DNA from: an uncultured Mordavella sp.
GTDB lineage: Bacteria > Bacillota > Clostridia > Lachnospirales > Lachnospiraceae
Assembly: GCA_902406105.1 (NCBI GenBank)
Contig: CABPCP010000011.1
Coordinates: 1 to 53,441, forward strand
DNA length: 53,441 nt
Direction of reading: 5' to 3'
Below, one piece after another: positions 34,550-42,754 of this stretch. A program made the translations under genes and the position numbers. Positions within the stretch are counted from its first letter, which is position 1. Every line of letters begins with the position of its first letter. A model generated the notes under the pieces. It was given only the letters and a program-made list of their open reading frames with translations, searched no databases and was not told the origin of the DNA.

Positions 34550-35929
34550 ATGGGTGAGAAAAAGAAACTGACAAATATTACCGTTTATCGTAAAAAAGGA
34601 CATTTTAATATCGGTATCCTTGTTTTTGGAATCATCTTTATCTATCTGGCGGTCAGCGTACTGATGTATCTGACTTCCGGTCCGGTCTCTGTCTATGAGG
34701 TGCGGGAAGGGTCCATAGTCAATGATACCGCTTATACAGGCTTTGTGGTGCGCAGTGAATCCGTCATCGCAGCCCAGGAGGATGGTTATGTCAACTATTT
34801 TGTCACAGAGGGGGACAAGGTGGGCGCCAAGACCAGCGTTTACACTTCTTCTTCCGAAAAACTGGATTTCCAATCCGTTGACTCTGAATCCGCGGAGGAT
34901 CTTACGGCAGAAGAGGAGGCTTCTCTTTTGACGGATATCCAATCCTTCAGTGATAATTTCAAGGAAGAAGATTTTCAGGATGTGTATTCGGTCAAGGACA
35001 GTATTACCGGCGTTCTGGACAGCCGTTCCAGCGCAAATCGGAAAGCCCAGCTAGACGAGATGCTTAAGACCCAGGGAGACAGCCTGAAAGTATATAATGC
35101 CAGCGGAGACGGGCTGATCATCTACTCTGTGGACGGATACGAGGGAACCACGATCAGCGATGTGACAGAAGAAATGATCTCCCAAAACGACCACGAAACG
35201 GTCAGTATGGAGAACAACACGAAAGTAAAAGCCGGGGATCCTGTCTACAAACTGATCACCTCTGATCAATGGACTGTGGTAATCGAATTAAGTGATGCCA
35301 TGGCCCAAGAGCTTGCGGAGACAAAACAGGTCCGTGTCCGTTTCTCCAAGGATAATCAAACAGAGACCGCAGATTTTTCTATCTATAATACAGAAAACGC
35401 GAATCTGGGATTTCTTTCCTTCGATACCGGAATGGTCCGTTACGCCAAGGAACGCTATCTGGATATCGAATTGATCCTGGATGACGAATCAGGGCTTAAG
35501 ATTCCCCGATCCTCAGTGGTGCAGAAGGATTTCTACACCGTACCGGAAGATTATCTGACCCAGGGAGGCAACAGCCAAAGTGACGGCGTTCTGGTCCAGA
35601 CCGGCGGCGGAAGCGCCAAATTCCAGGAAGCACAAGTTTTCTACAGGGACAGTGAGACTGGCATGGTCTACTTAGATCCCGCGGATTTTGAGGAAGATAC
35701 CGTTTTGATCAAACCGGATTCCAGCGAGACCTATGCCCTAAAAGAAACAAAAGAGCTGAACGGCGTCTACAATATAAACAAAGGATACGCTGTTTTTAAA
35801 CAAATCCAGATTCTGTGTGAAAGCGATGAATATTATATCGTTGCTTCTGGAAGCGATTATGGGCTTTCTAATTACGACCATATTGCCTTAAATGGAAAGG
35901 ACGTACAGGAAAATGACGTAGTATTCTAA
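34550..35929 (+). CDS. HlyD-like membrane protein in the division cluster
   Basis: A 459-residue protein with one N-terminal membrane segment (about residues 22-42) and an extracellular part resembling HlyD/periplasmic-adaptor folds: a barrel-sandwich start with VVRSESVIAAQEDGYVNYF and EGDKVGAKTSVY, a central helical region, and KAGDPVYKLITSDQW later on. No ABC transporter or outer-membrane partner is nearby. The neighbours downstream are ylmE, sepF and ylmH, so a role linked to division or wall synthesis is an inference from context. The start ATG has a weak AAGGGG site. Confidence 0.72.
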   Translation: MGEKKKLTNITVYRKKGHFNIGILVFGIIFIYLAVSVLMYLTSGPVSVYEVREGSIVNDTAYTGFVVRSESVIAAQEDGYVNYFVTEGDKVGAKTSVYTSSSEKLDFQSVDSESAEDLTAEEEASLLTDIQSFSDNFKEEDFQDVYSVKDSITGVLDSRSSANRKAQLDEMLKTQGDSLKVYNASGDGLIIYSVDGYEGTTISDVTEEMISQNDHETVSMENNTKVKAGDPVYKLITSDQWTVVIELSDAMAQELAETKQVRVRFSKDNQTETADFSIYNTENANLGFLSFDTGMVRYAKERYLDIELILDDESGLKIPRSSVVQKDFYTVPEDYLTQGGNSQSDGVLVQTGGGSAKFQEAQVFYRDSETGMVYLDPADFEEDTVLIKPDSSETYALKETKELNGVYNINKGYAVFKQIQILCESDEYYIVASGSDYGLSNYDHIALNGKDVQENDVVF

Positions 35930-35947
35930 AAAAGGAGCTGAATAGAT

Positions 35948-36643
35948 ATGTTAAAAGAAAATCTGGAGAAAGTAGAACATGAGATCCAAGAGGCATGCAG
36001 ACGGAGCAAAAGGGACAGGAGCGAAGTGACTTTGATCGCCGTAAGCAAGACAAAGCCTGTGGAGACTCTCCAGGAGGCCTATGATCTTGGGGTGCGCGTC
36101 TTTGGCGAAAACAAAGTACAGGAAATGGCGGATAAATATGAAGCCCTGCCAGATGATATCCAATGGCATCTGATCGGCCATCTGCAGCGGAACAAAGTCA
36201 AATATATTATTGATAAGGCTGTTTTGATCCATTCCGTAGATTCTCTCCGTCTGGCCGAAACCATTGAGAAAGAAGCACAAAAACGTGATATCACGGCCCA
36301 TATTCTGCTCGAAGTCAATGTAGCCAAAGAAGAGAGCAAATTTGGCGTATTTCCAGAAGATTTGGAAGAATTGGTAGATCAAATCGCAAAATTACCTCAT
36401 ATTCAGGTGGACGGTTTGATGACTATCGCTCCATTTGTAGCAGATCCAGAGGAAAATCGCCCGGTTTTCCGGGAATTACGCAAATTATCTGTTGACATTA
36501 CTAAGAAAAAAGTTGATAATGTTACTATGAGCGTTCTTTCTATGGGTATGACGAATGATTACCAGGTGGCCATAGAAGAGGGAGCGACAATGGTCCGCGT
36601 CGGAACAGGGATTTTTGGCGCGAGAAATTACGCTCAAGTATAA
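35948..36643 (+). CDS. ylmE: YggS/YlmE family PLP homeostasis protein
   Basis: A 231-residue PLP-binding protein of the PLPBP family. TLIAVSKTKP contains the cofactor lysine, FGENKVQEM and WHLIGHLQRNK are conserved, and LSMGMTNDYQVAIEEGATMVRVGTGIFG binds the PLP phosphate. It has no known enzyme activity and affects PLP balance. AAAGGAG lies before ATG 35948. The order ylmE-sepF-ylmH matches Gram-positive division clusters. Confidence 0.95.
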   Translation: MLKENLEKVEHEIQEACRRSKRDRSEVTLIAVSKTKPVETLQEAYDLGVRVFGENKVQEMADKYEALPDDIQWHLIGHLQRNKVKYIIDKAVLIHSVDSLRLAETIEKEAQKRDITAHILLEVNVAKEESKFGVFPEDLEELVDQIAKLPHIQVDGLMTIAPFVADPEENRPVFRELRKLSVDITKKKVDNVTMSVLSMGMTNDYQVAIEEGATMVRVGTGIFGARNYAQV

Positions 36644-36667
36644 ACGCGAGATAGGAGAATTTATAAT

Positions 36668-37225
36668 ATGGGAGTATTAGATAAGTTCCTGGATATCATG
36701 AAATTAAGTGATGACGACGATTACGATGATGATGATTTCTTCGATGATGATGACTATGAAGATGATTTTGAAGAGAAGAAACCGCGGAGAAGCTTTTTCG
36801 GCAGCAAGAGAAAGAGCTATGAGGATGATGAAGATGATGATTTCGAAGAACTTCCGGCAAGGTCGTCCAGGGCTTCTCATTCCAGCAGTAATAAAGTAAC
36901 CCCTATGCGTCAGCCTGCCAGAAGAAGCAGCGCAAACATGGAAGTCTGTGTGATCAAACCGAATTCTGTGGATGATGCCAGAGAAATCACAGAGACTCTT
37001 TTAAGCGGACGTACTGTGATCCTGAATCTGGAGGGATTGGATCTGGAAGTGGCACAGCGCATCATTGACTTTACTTCCGGCGCGACTTATGCCATCAGCG
37101 GCAATCTTCAGAAGATTTCCAATTATATATTCCTGGTAACGCCGACAAATGTAGATATCTCTGGAGACCTTCAAGATCTTCTGAACACATCTTTTGATGC
37201 TTCTTCTATGCGGTCAAGGTTTTAG
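36668..37225 (+). CDS. sepF: Cell division protein SepF
   Basis: SepF anchors FtsZ filaments to the membrane. The 185-residue protein starts with an amphipathic helix (MGVLDKFLDIMKL), followed by an unusually Asp-rich stretch (about residues 16-38, encoded by a GAT-rich run) and a charged linker. The C-terminal SepF domain is complete: VCVIKPNSVDDAREI, VILNLEGLDLEVAQRIIDFTSGA and ISNYIFLVTPTNVDISG. It is somewhat longer than B. subtilis SepF (about 150) because of the linker. Confidence 0.95.
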   Translation: MGVLDKFLDIMKLSDDDDYDDDDFFDDDDYEDDFEEKKPRRSFFGSKRKSYEDDEDDDFEELPARSSRASHSSSNKVTPMRQPARRSSANMEVCVIKPNSVDDAREITETLLSGRTVILNLEGLDLEVAQRIIDFTSGATYAISGNLQKISNYIFLVTPTNVDISGDLQDLLNTSFDASSMRSRF

Positions 37226-37255
37226 ATGCCGGTATGCCTTGGGGGATACATATGA

Positions 37256-38011
37256 ATGAATAAAGAAGAAACTTTACTCAGAAAGCGCCTGGTGGAGCTT
37301 TCTGAGGTTGCCTATACAAAAGATATCGTAACTTTTTCGGATTTTTTGAATCTGAATGAACTAAATATCCTTCATACTACTCCAAAAGAGCTCTTTCCCG
37401 CAAGGTATGAGACCTATGGAGGCTATGACATGGCAGAGCGTCAGATGGTTGCATTTCTACCTGATGCTCTTTATTATGAATATCATTATCCCATGAAGGT
37501 GGTTCGCATACAGCCGGTCAATCCGCGTTTTGCCGAAGAGCTCACCCATAGAGATTATCTGGGCGCGCTGATGAACTTGGGCATCGAACGCGGTAAAATG
37601 GGGGATATCCTGCTCATGGATGGATATGCGGAAGTATTTGTCTGCCCCAGGATCGGGAAATATATCACAGAACAATTGACCAGGATCCGGCATACGGTGG
37701 TGACCGCCCAGATCACAGAACTGGATGAAATCTCTTATGAACCGCGCTTTGAAGAGATCAAGGGGACCGTTCCTTCTATCCGCTTGGACACGGTCCTTGC
37801 CACGGCCTATCCCCTTTCCCGGAGCAAAGTAACTTCCTATATTGAAGCGGGAAGAGTATTTGTCAATGGGAAATTGATCACCAGCAATGGATATCATCTA
37901 AAAGAGGGGGATATTATATCGGTAAGAGGTCTTGGCCGTATCCGCTATGATGGAATGTTGTCTGAGACGAAAAAGAAACGCTGTCTGATATCCCTTAGAA
38001 AATATATATAA
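37256..38011 (+). CDS. ylmH: YlmH family RNA-binding protein (S4 domain)
   Basis: A 251-residue protein of the YlmH family. The first two thirds are the YlmH domain and the C-terminal 70 residues form an S4 RNA-binding domain (SIRLDTVLATAYPLSRSKV and GRVFVNGKLI). Members associate with ribosomes and rescue of stalled nascent chains. ATG 37256 is used; an overlapping ATG at 37252 runs into a stop. A ylmG gene, usually between sepF and ylmH, is missing. Confidence 0.93.
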   Translation: MNKEETLLRKRLVELSEVAYTKDIVTFSDFLNLNELNILHTTPKELFPARYETYGGYDMAERQMVAFLPDALYYEYHYPMKVVRIQPVNPRFAEELTHRDYLGALMNLGIERGKMGDILLMDGYAEVFVCPRIGKYITEQLTRIRHTVVTAQITELDEISYEPRFEEIKGTVPSIRLDTVLATAYPLSRSKVTSYIEAGRVFVNGKLITSNGYHLKEGDIISVRGLGRIRYDGMLSETKKKRCLISLRKYI

Positions 38012-38023
38012 AGGAGACTCGAT

Positions 38024-38551
38024 ATGAGAGAGAGAAGAGGGTTGCACTGCTTGATCGCGCTGGCGGGTGTCCTGGCAGGTGTATTCCTGGATCAGATCAC
38101 CAAATTCTGGGCGATCGTATATTTGAAAGATCAGCCTCCGATCATTTTGATCGACGGAGTATTTCAACTGGAATATCTGGAAAACAGAGGCGCAGCCTTT
38201 GGCCTGTTTCAAGGGCAGAAAATGTTCTTTTTTCTGAGCGTGGCCGTTATATGCGCTGTTGTAGTCTGGTTTTATCTAAGAGTCCCGCTTTCCAAACGTT
38301 ATCTGCCCCTTCGGATCCTTGCGGTTCTTATCGCCGCCGGCGCTCTGGGAAACTTTATTGACCGTCTCCGTCTGGGATATGTGGTGGATTTTTTTTATTT
38401 CAAGCTGATAGATTTCCCAATTTTTAACGTGGCGGATATCTATGTTACCGTCTCTACATTCGCCTTATTGATCTTTATATTCTTTTATTATAAGGAGGAA
38501 GATTTTGACCAAATTTTTCATAGAAGAGAAAGACAGCGGGCAGAGGATTGA
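38024..38551 (+). CDS. lspA: Lipoprotein signal peptidase II
   Basis: An aspartic membrane protease of 175 residues with four hydrophobic segments that cleaves prolipoprotein signal peptides. Motifs include FLDQITKFWA, ENRGAAFGLFQ, GALGNFIDRLR and VVDFFYF, with both catalytic Asp in the last two. The C-terminus is charged. AAGGAG precedes the ATG. The 3' end overlaps rluD by 47 bases. Confidence 0.96.
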   Translation: MRERRGLHCLIALAGVLAGVFLDQITKFWAIVYLKDQPPIILIDGVFQLEYLENRGAAFGLFQGQKMFFFLSVAVICAVVVWFYLRVPLSKRYLPLRILAVLIAAGALGNFIDRLRLGYVVDFFYFKLIDFPIFNVADIYVTVSTFALLIFIFFYYKEEDFDQIFHRRERQRAED

Positions 38552-39416
38552 CCAATATCTTTCCCGTCGGATGGAAGATGTTTCCCGCTCTCAAATTCAG
38601 AAAATGATTCAGGAAAATTTGATAAAAGTCTCAGATAAGCCTGTAAAACCTAATTACAGGCTTATTTCCGGTGATTCTATCCAGGTAGATTTCAGAGAAC
38701 CAGAAGTGTTAGATATATGCCCGGAAAACATTCCTCTGGATATTCTCTATGAGGATTCCGATCTTTTGATCTTAAACAAGCCAAAACAGATGGTCGTTCA
38801 TCCGGCGCCCGGCCATCCCTCCGGAACACTTGTCAATGCGCTGATGTATCACTGCGGCGCGGAACTTTCTGGCATCAATGGAGTGATCCGTCCGGGAATC
38901 GTTCACCGGATCGATATGGATACCACCGGCTCTTTGATCGTGTGCAAAAGCGATCTGGCTCATCAAAAAATTGCGGAACAGCTAAAAGAACATTCCATTA
39001 CCAGGGTTTATGAAGCTATCGTCCACGGGAACCTGAAAAACGATACAGGAACTATTAACGCTCCCATTGGACGGGACAGCAAAGACCGGAAGAAAATGAG
39101 CGTCCGCTCCAGAAACGGCCGCCCTGCCGTCACACATTATAAAGTATTGGAACGTTTTGGCCAGTTTACTTATATCCAATGCCGTCTGGAAACCGGTCGG
39201 ACCCATCAGATCCGGGTCCATATGGCGAGTATCGGACATCCTATACTTGGAGACGGGGTGTATGGCCCCAGAAAATGTCCTTTCCCAGGCCTGCAGGGCC
39301 AGACTCTCCATGCAAGGACCATTGGGATCATCCATCCCCGCACAGGAGAGTATCTGGAAGTGGAAGCGCCTCTGCCTTCCTATTTTGAAGCCCTTTTAAA
39401 AAAGCTAAGGAGCTGA
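38505..39416 (+). CDS. rluD: RluA/RluD family 23S rRNA pseudouridine synthase
   Basis: A 303-residue pseudouridine synthase with an N-terminal S4 domain (RIDQYLSRRMEDVSRSQIQKMI) and a catalytic domain holding VHRIDMDTTGSLIV, whose Asp is the catalytic residue. ETGRTHQIRVHMASIGHPILGD is typical. TTG 38505 is the start because TAAGGAGG lies just upstream, inside lspA. It belongs to the RluD-like lspA neighbour group (YlyB in B. subtilis). Confidence 0.93.
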   Translation: MTKFFIEEKDSGQRIDQYLSRRMEDVSRSQIQKMIQENLIKVSDKPVKPNYRLISGDSIQVDFREPEVLDICPENIPLDILYEDSDLLILNKPKQMVVHPAPGHPSGTLVNALMYHCGAELSGINGVIRPGIVHRIDMDTTGSLIVCKSDLAHQKIAEQLKEHSITRVYEAIVHGNLKNDTGTINAPIGRDSKDRKKMSVRSRNGRPAVTHYKVLERFGQFTYIQCRLETGRTHQIRVHMASIGHPILGDGVYGPRKCPFPGLQGQTLHARTIGIIHPRTGEYLEVEAPLPSYFEALLKKLRS

Positions 39417-39439
39417 TCTGATTTTTGTTTTATGAATAA

Positions 39440-39493
39440 TTAACAAAAACTTTGTTAAAAAAAGTACACATTTAGTCAGAATTGTTGTATAAT
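39440..39493 (+). promoter_or_regulatory. AT-rich inverted repeat and -10 element before the second cytidylate-kinase-like gene
   Basis: TTAACAAA (39440-39447) and TTTGTTAA (39451-39458) form a perfect 8-base inverted repeat. It is followed by TATAAT at 39488-39493, 32 bases before the ATG at 39526, with a poor -35. The repeat may be an operator or a weak terminator for rluD. Confidence 0.5.
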
Positions 39494-39525
39494 GGTTCGT
39501 ATAGATAAAGAGGAGAGTGATCTAT

Positions 39526-40170
39526 ATGGCAAACACAAATACTATCATAACAATTGGAAGGGAATATGGAAGCGCAGGACGGGAGATCGGATATAAGGTA
39601 GCCGATTATTTTGGGATCAAACTTTATGATAAAGAAATGCTTTCCCGCGCGGCAAAGGAGAGCGGTATCTGTCAGGAGCTGTTTGAGACTCACGATGAAA
39701 AACCTACCAGCAGTTTTTTATATTCTCTCGTAATGGACACCTATTCTCTTGGATACTCTGCTGGAAGCTACGCAGACATGCCAATCAACCACAAGGTTTT
39801 CCTGGCTCAGTTTGATACGATCAAGAAGATCGCCAGTGAAGGACCCTGCATCCTGGTGGGGCGATGCGCTGATTATGCCCTGGAAGATTTTGATAATGTT
39901 TTGAGTGTGTTCATCCATGCGGATTTAAACGCAAGGATCCGACGGATCGCAAGGATTTATGATCTGACCGATGCGAAGGCAAAAGAACGGATCTTAAAAA
40001 CGGACAAGGAGCGTTCCAGTTATTATAATTATTACAGCAATAAAAAGTGGAGCGACGCGGACAGCTATAACGTCTGCCTAGATAGTTCAATCCTTGGTAT
40101 TGACGGTACTGCGGAAGCCATCGAACGTCTGGTGGAGATCAAAGAAAAGGATACTGATAAAAAGCTATAG
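39526..40170 (+). CDS. Cytidylate kinase-like family protein (paralogue 2)
   Basis: A 214-residue protein related to the one at 9647-10267. It begins IITIGREYGSAGREIGYKVA, where the P-loop Lys-Thr of the first copy is replaced by Arg-Glu, then YDKEMLSRAAKESGICQELFE, CILVGRCADYALEDFDNVLSVFI and YYNYYSNKKWSDADSYNVCLDSS. GAGGAG directs ATG 39526 rather than GTG 39517. It is monocistronic, ending at a bidirectional hairpin. Substrate unknown. Confidence 0.85.
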   Translation: MANTNTIITIGREYGSAGREIGYKVADYFGIKLYDKEMLSRAAKESGICQELFETHDEKPTSSFLYSLVMDTYSLGYSAGSYADMPINHKVFLAQFDTIKKIASEGPCILVGRCADYALEDFDNVLSVFIHADLNARIRRIARIYDLTDAKAKERILKTDKERSSYYNYYSNKKWSDADSYNVCLDSSILGIDGTAEAIERLVEIKEKDTDKKL

Positions 40171-40178
40171 CAGCAGCC

Positions 40179-40216
40179 AAAGGCTGGCCCTAATCATTTC
40201 GCGGGGGCCAGCCTTT
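40179..40216. terminator. Bidirectional terminator overlapping the ttcA 3' end
   Basis: AAAGGCTGGCCC (40179-40190) and GGGCCAGCCTTT (40205-40216) form a perfect 12-base stem between the converging kinase-like gene and ttcA. The right arm lies inside the last ttcA codons. Confidence 0.8.
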
Positions 40217-40915
40217 GATATTTCCGTTTAATATAGCTGTGAACATCCGCTGTTTCGCTCCCGGATGTTCCTGATTCAATTGGCGTACCAGATCTTTGGC
40301 GTACTGCCGTTTGGTAAGGCCGTCAATGGGACAGCGGCTCTTTACAACCGGAAGGTCGTATTTGTTGCGGAAACCGATCACATCCGCCTCGTCTGCAAAC
40401 ATGATCGGACGGATCACTGTAAGATCCATACGATCCAGATAAGTCCTGGGAGAAAAGGAGTAAAAACGGCCCTCAAACAGAAGAGAGAGCAGCATAGTCT
40501 CTATGATATCATCTTTGTGATGGGCATAGGCAACTTTGTTGCACCCCATCTGTTTAACTGCCTGATTCAGCGCCCCCTTACGCATCTTAGCGCAGAGAGA
40601 ACAAGGATTCGGTTCCTTGCGCTCTTCAAAAAGGATATGGGCAATATCTGTTTTTACGATTTCATATGGAACTTCCAATTCCTCACAGAGCCGAGCTACC
40701 GGCGTGAAATCGCATTTTTCATAGCCCAAATCCACGGTGACCGCGCTGAGTTCAAACTTTTTGGGGTAAAATCTCCGAAGTCCGTGAAGGGCATACAGAA
40801 GCGTTAGACTGTCTTTCCCTCCGGAAATCCCAACCGCAATATGATCTCCTTCCTGGATCATCCCGTATTCGTCTACTGCCTTTCGTGTATAACTCAATAG
40901 CTTTTGTAATTTCAT
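40190..40915 (-). CDS. ttcA: tRNA 2-thiocytidine biosynthesis protein TtcA family
   Basis: A 241-residue PP-loop ATPase related to TtcA, which thiolates C32 of some tRNAs. The PP-loop is GISGGKDSLTLLYAL, the cluster-binding CSLC motif lies in EPNPCSLCAKMRKGAL, and YAHHKDDIIETMLLSLLF follows. It could belong to a close relative acting on another tRNA position, since clostridial members vary. On the minus strand it follows the tyrosine recombinase by 20 bases, so the two are probably cotranscribed. Confidence 0.88.
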   Translation of the reverse strand: MKLQKLLSYTRKAVDEYGMIQEGDHIAVGISGGKDSLTLLYALHGLRRFYPKKFELSAVTVDLGYEKCDFTPVARLCEELEVPYEIVKTDIAHILFEERKEPNPCSLCAKMRKGALNQAVKQMGCNKVAYAHHKDDIIETMLLSLLFEGRFYSFSPRTYLDRMDLTVIRPIMFADEADVIGFRNKYDLPVVKSRCPIDGLTKRQYAKDLVRQLNQEHPGAKQRMFTAILNGNIKGWPPRND

Positions 40916-40935
40916 TGGCTGTCAAAAATTCCTTT

Positions 40936-41991
40936 CTAATTTCTTAAGTGTACAGCAGACGCCGCTTGCCGGCGTCTGTCTTCATCGATAGCCGCATAGT
41001 GCTTTTTCGTCGTATTTACATCCTTATGTCCCAGGACATCCGCCACCAGATAAATGTCTCCGGTTTCTTTATAAAGAGCAGTGCCATAGGTGCTCCGCAG
41101 TTTATGAGGGGTGATCTTTTTACCCGGCGTTACCTGGCGGGCATATTTTTTCACCATATTCTCAACTGCCTGGACGCCCATGCGTTTTCTCTGGGTAGAG
41201 AGGAAAAGCGCGTTTTCATGGCCGGGCAGAGGAGCAGCAGCCTTGCGGCTTCCCTCGATATAATTGGAGAGGGCCTCTGCAACCTCGTCCCCAAAATAAA
41301 CCACCATCTGATTTCCGCCTTTTCTGGTGACGGTGATCCCATTGTTTTTGAAGTCTACATCTGTAAGATCCAGACCCACGCACTCTGACACACGGATTCC
41401 CGTTCCCAGAAGCAGGGTTAAGATCGCCAGATCCCGTTCCTTGGTCTTCCGGTAATAGGTCAGCGCCTGTCCTGTAAGCGTACTCCCGGCAGACTCTACA
41501 AAATCCAGCAGCATGGCCACCTCATCCGCATCCAGACGGATAATGGCCTTGTCATGGAGTTTGGGCATATTTACAAGCAGCGTAGGATTCTTAGAGATGG
41601 CCTGACGCTTAAAATAGTAATTATAAAAGCTCCTGAGAGCCGACATCTTGCGGGACAGTCCTTTTTCACCATTGGTCAAAAGTTCCTGGTTATGCTGATA
41701 AACCTTCAGATATTCCATATATTCTTCAATATCTATCGGTTCCAAACGCTCCAAATCCTGGACCTGGAACTGATCTATCGTATAATTTTTATAGATCGGA
41801 TTGTTTTCCATCAGAAAATGAAAGAAGATCCGTATATCATACGCATAGTTGATCCGTGTTCTGACAGATGATCTTGGCTCGATTGCGCGGAAATAGTCCT
41901 TCGCGAAAGAAGGCAATGTCTTTAAAACCTCCCGAAGCCGCAAAGTTTGATCGATCTGAAGCTGTTCATGATAACTTTTTGTATCAGTCAT
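40936..41991 (-). CDS. Tyrosine recombinase (XerC/XerD-like)
   Basis: A site-specific recombinase of about 351 residues. The N-terminal SAM-like domain (about 25-135) is followed by a catalytic domain with Arg in LLLGTGIRVSECVGL, Lys in TRKGGNQM, HKLR in TPHKLRSTYGTAL, GH in VADVLGHKDVNTTK and the final Tyr in KHYA. All catalytic residues are kept. ATG 41991 has AAGGGGTG upstream; an ATG at 42030 in frame has none. It lies downstream of the yneA-like gene and next to lexA, and no att-like repeats or cargo genes are visible, so a Xer-type housekeeping role is likelier than a mobile element. It has its own promoter. Confidence 0.88.
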   Translation of the reverse strand: MTDTKSYHEQLQIDQTLRLREVLKTLPSFAKDYFRAIEPRSSVRTRINYAYDIRIFFHFLMENNPIYKNYTIDQFQVQDLERLEPIDIEEYMEYLKVYQHNQELLTNGEKGLSRKMSALRSFYNYYFKRQAISKNPTLLVNMPKLHDKAIIRLDADEVAMLLDFVESAGSTLTGQALTYYRKTKERDLAILTLLLGTGIRVSECVGLDLTDVDFKNNGITVTRKGGNQMVVYFGDEVAEALSNYIEGSRKAAAPLPGHENALFLSTQRKRMGVQAVENMVKKYARQVTPGKKITPHKLRSTYGTALYKETGDIYLVADVLGHKDVNTTKKHYAAIDEDRRRQAASAVHLRN

Positions 41992-42022
41992 TTCTAAAAC
42001 ACCCCTTATAAAACAATAAACC

Positions 42023-42041
42023 TTCTGCATGATCTGCAGAA
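42023..42041. repeat. Inverted repeat in the recombinase leader
   Basis: TTCTGCA (42023-42029), a five-base centre and TGCAGAA (42035-42041) form a perfect 7-base inverted repeat between the recombinase promoter and its start codon. It could be a protein operator or an RNA hairpin. Confidence 0.5.
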
Positions 42042-42061
42042 AAACTCCCTCAACTGGAATA

Positions 42062-42090
42062 AGTATACCATGTACCGTTTTTTTTGTCTA
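42062..42090 (-). promoter_or_regulatory. Promoter of the tyrosine recombinase gene
   Basis: On the minus strand TAGACA (42090-42085), a 17-base spacer and an extended TGG-TATACT (-10 at 42067-42062) lie about 70 bases before ATG 41991. No LexA box overlaps it. The rest of the 42091-42339 stretch holds no gene that I can support; a weak hairpin with AGAGGAT/ATCCCTCT lies near 42276-42297 and may end the yneA transcript. Confidence 0.75.
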
Positions 42091-42326
42091 TATCTTTTGG
42101 AAAAATCGAGATTTGTCGTATAGATCTGCATGTATCTACTTATTGCAAGAAGAAGGAAACCATATACACCCAGCAATAATCCCCCATCCCCAACTGCGTC
42201 TTCTTTAAAAATGGCAGCATGGACGAAAGGGAAATCTTTCTGGCCACACTGCCTGGGGTGAGTTTATCTATCTCAAAGAGGATTTTTCATCCCTCTGCTG
42301 AGATCATTCCATTACATCTACACATC

Positions 42327-42350
42327 ATTACAATCCGTATTACAATCCGT
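42327..42350. repeat. Perfect 12-base tandem duplication over the yneA stop codon
   Basis: ATTACAATCCGT occurs twice without spacing (42327-42338 and 42339-42350). The yneA-like stop codon (42342-42340 on the minus strand) lies in the right copy and the left copy supplies a second in-frame stop. Confidence 0.85.
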
Positions 42351-42708
42351 TGTAGACTACCGTCAAATATTGTCCGGCCTGGATATCATTTGACATAAGG
42401 CCGTTGATGGCTTTCAATTCATTGATGTAATCGTATACAGAATCATAATCCGCCGTACGGTATTCCTCAGCAATTTCCCAGAGCGTATCTCCAGTTTTGA
42501 TTTCAATACTTTTATAGCAGGAATCACTGTTTCTTGCAGGTTCCTCATGGGCATCCGCAAGCTGTCCGATTCCAAAAATTCCAATTCCAAACGCAAGAAG
42601 AACCGCGGCAGCGCAAAGAAACAGTTTATTCAGATACACCTTACGTCTTCTTTTGCTGCTGCTTCTTCTGGCTCCGTTTACCTGGTAGTTTCTTGTACGC
42701 TCTTTCAT
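42340..42708 (-). CDS. yneA: YneA-like SOS cell division inhibitor (LysM)
   Basis: A 122-residue protein divergent from lexA. A basic N-terminus (SSSKRRRKVY) is followed by one membrane segment (LFLCAAAVLLAFGIGIFGIG) and a C-terminal LysM domain (SIEIKTGDTLWEIAEEY to QAGQYLTVVYNGL). B. subtilis YneA has the same architecture and the same position, and delays division during the SOS response. ATG 42708 has AGGGGG upstream; the open frame reaches 42849, but that would run through the promoter. Expression should be LexA-controlled through boxes in its promoter. Confidence 0.85.
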   Translation of the reverse strand: MKERTRNYQVNGARRSSSKRRRKVYLNKLFLCAAAVLLAFGIGIFGIGQLADAHEEPARNSDSCYKSIEIKTGDTLWEIAEEYRTADYDSVYDYINELKAINGLMSNDIQAGQYLTVVYNGL

Positions 42709-42754
42709 CTTCAGTTCCCCCTTTTCCTTGATACTCCCTGTCTCCCCATTTGTT

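Noticed and set aside
39517..39525. GTG start for the second cytidylate-kinase-like gene
   Set aside because: It is too close to GAGGAG; ATG 39526 has better spacing and gives the usual N-terminus.
40936..41991. Tyrosine recombinase as the integrase of a mobile element
   Set aside because: No attachment-site repeats, tRNA gene, phage or plasmid genes or change in composition nearby; neighbours are housekeeping genes.
42091..42339. Hidden small gene between the recombinase and yneA-like genes
   Set aside because: No frame with a ribosome binding site and recognisable protein was found on either strand; only a weak hairpin is seen.
42327..42350. CRISPR-like repeats
   Set aside because: Two directly adjoining 12-base copies without spacers and without cas genes.
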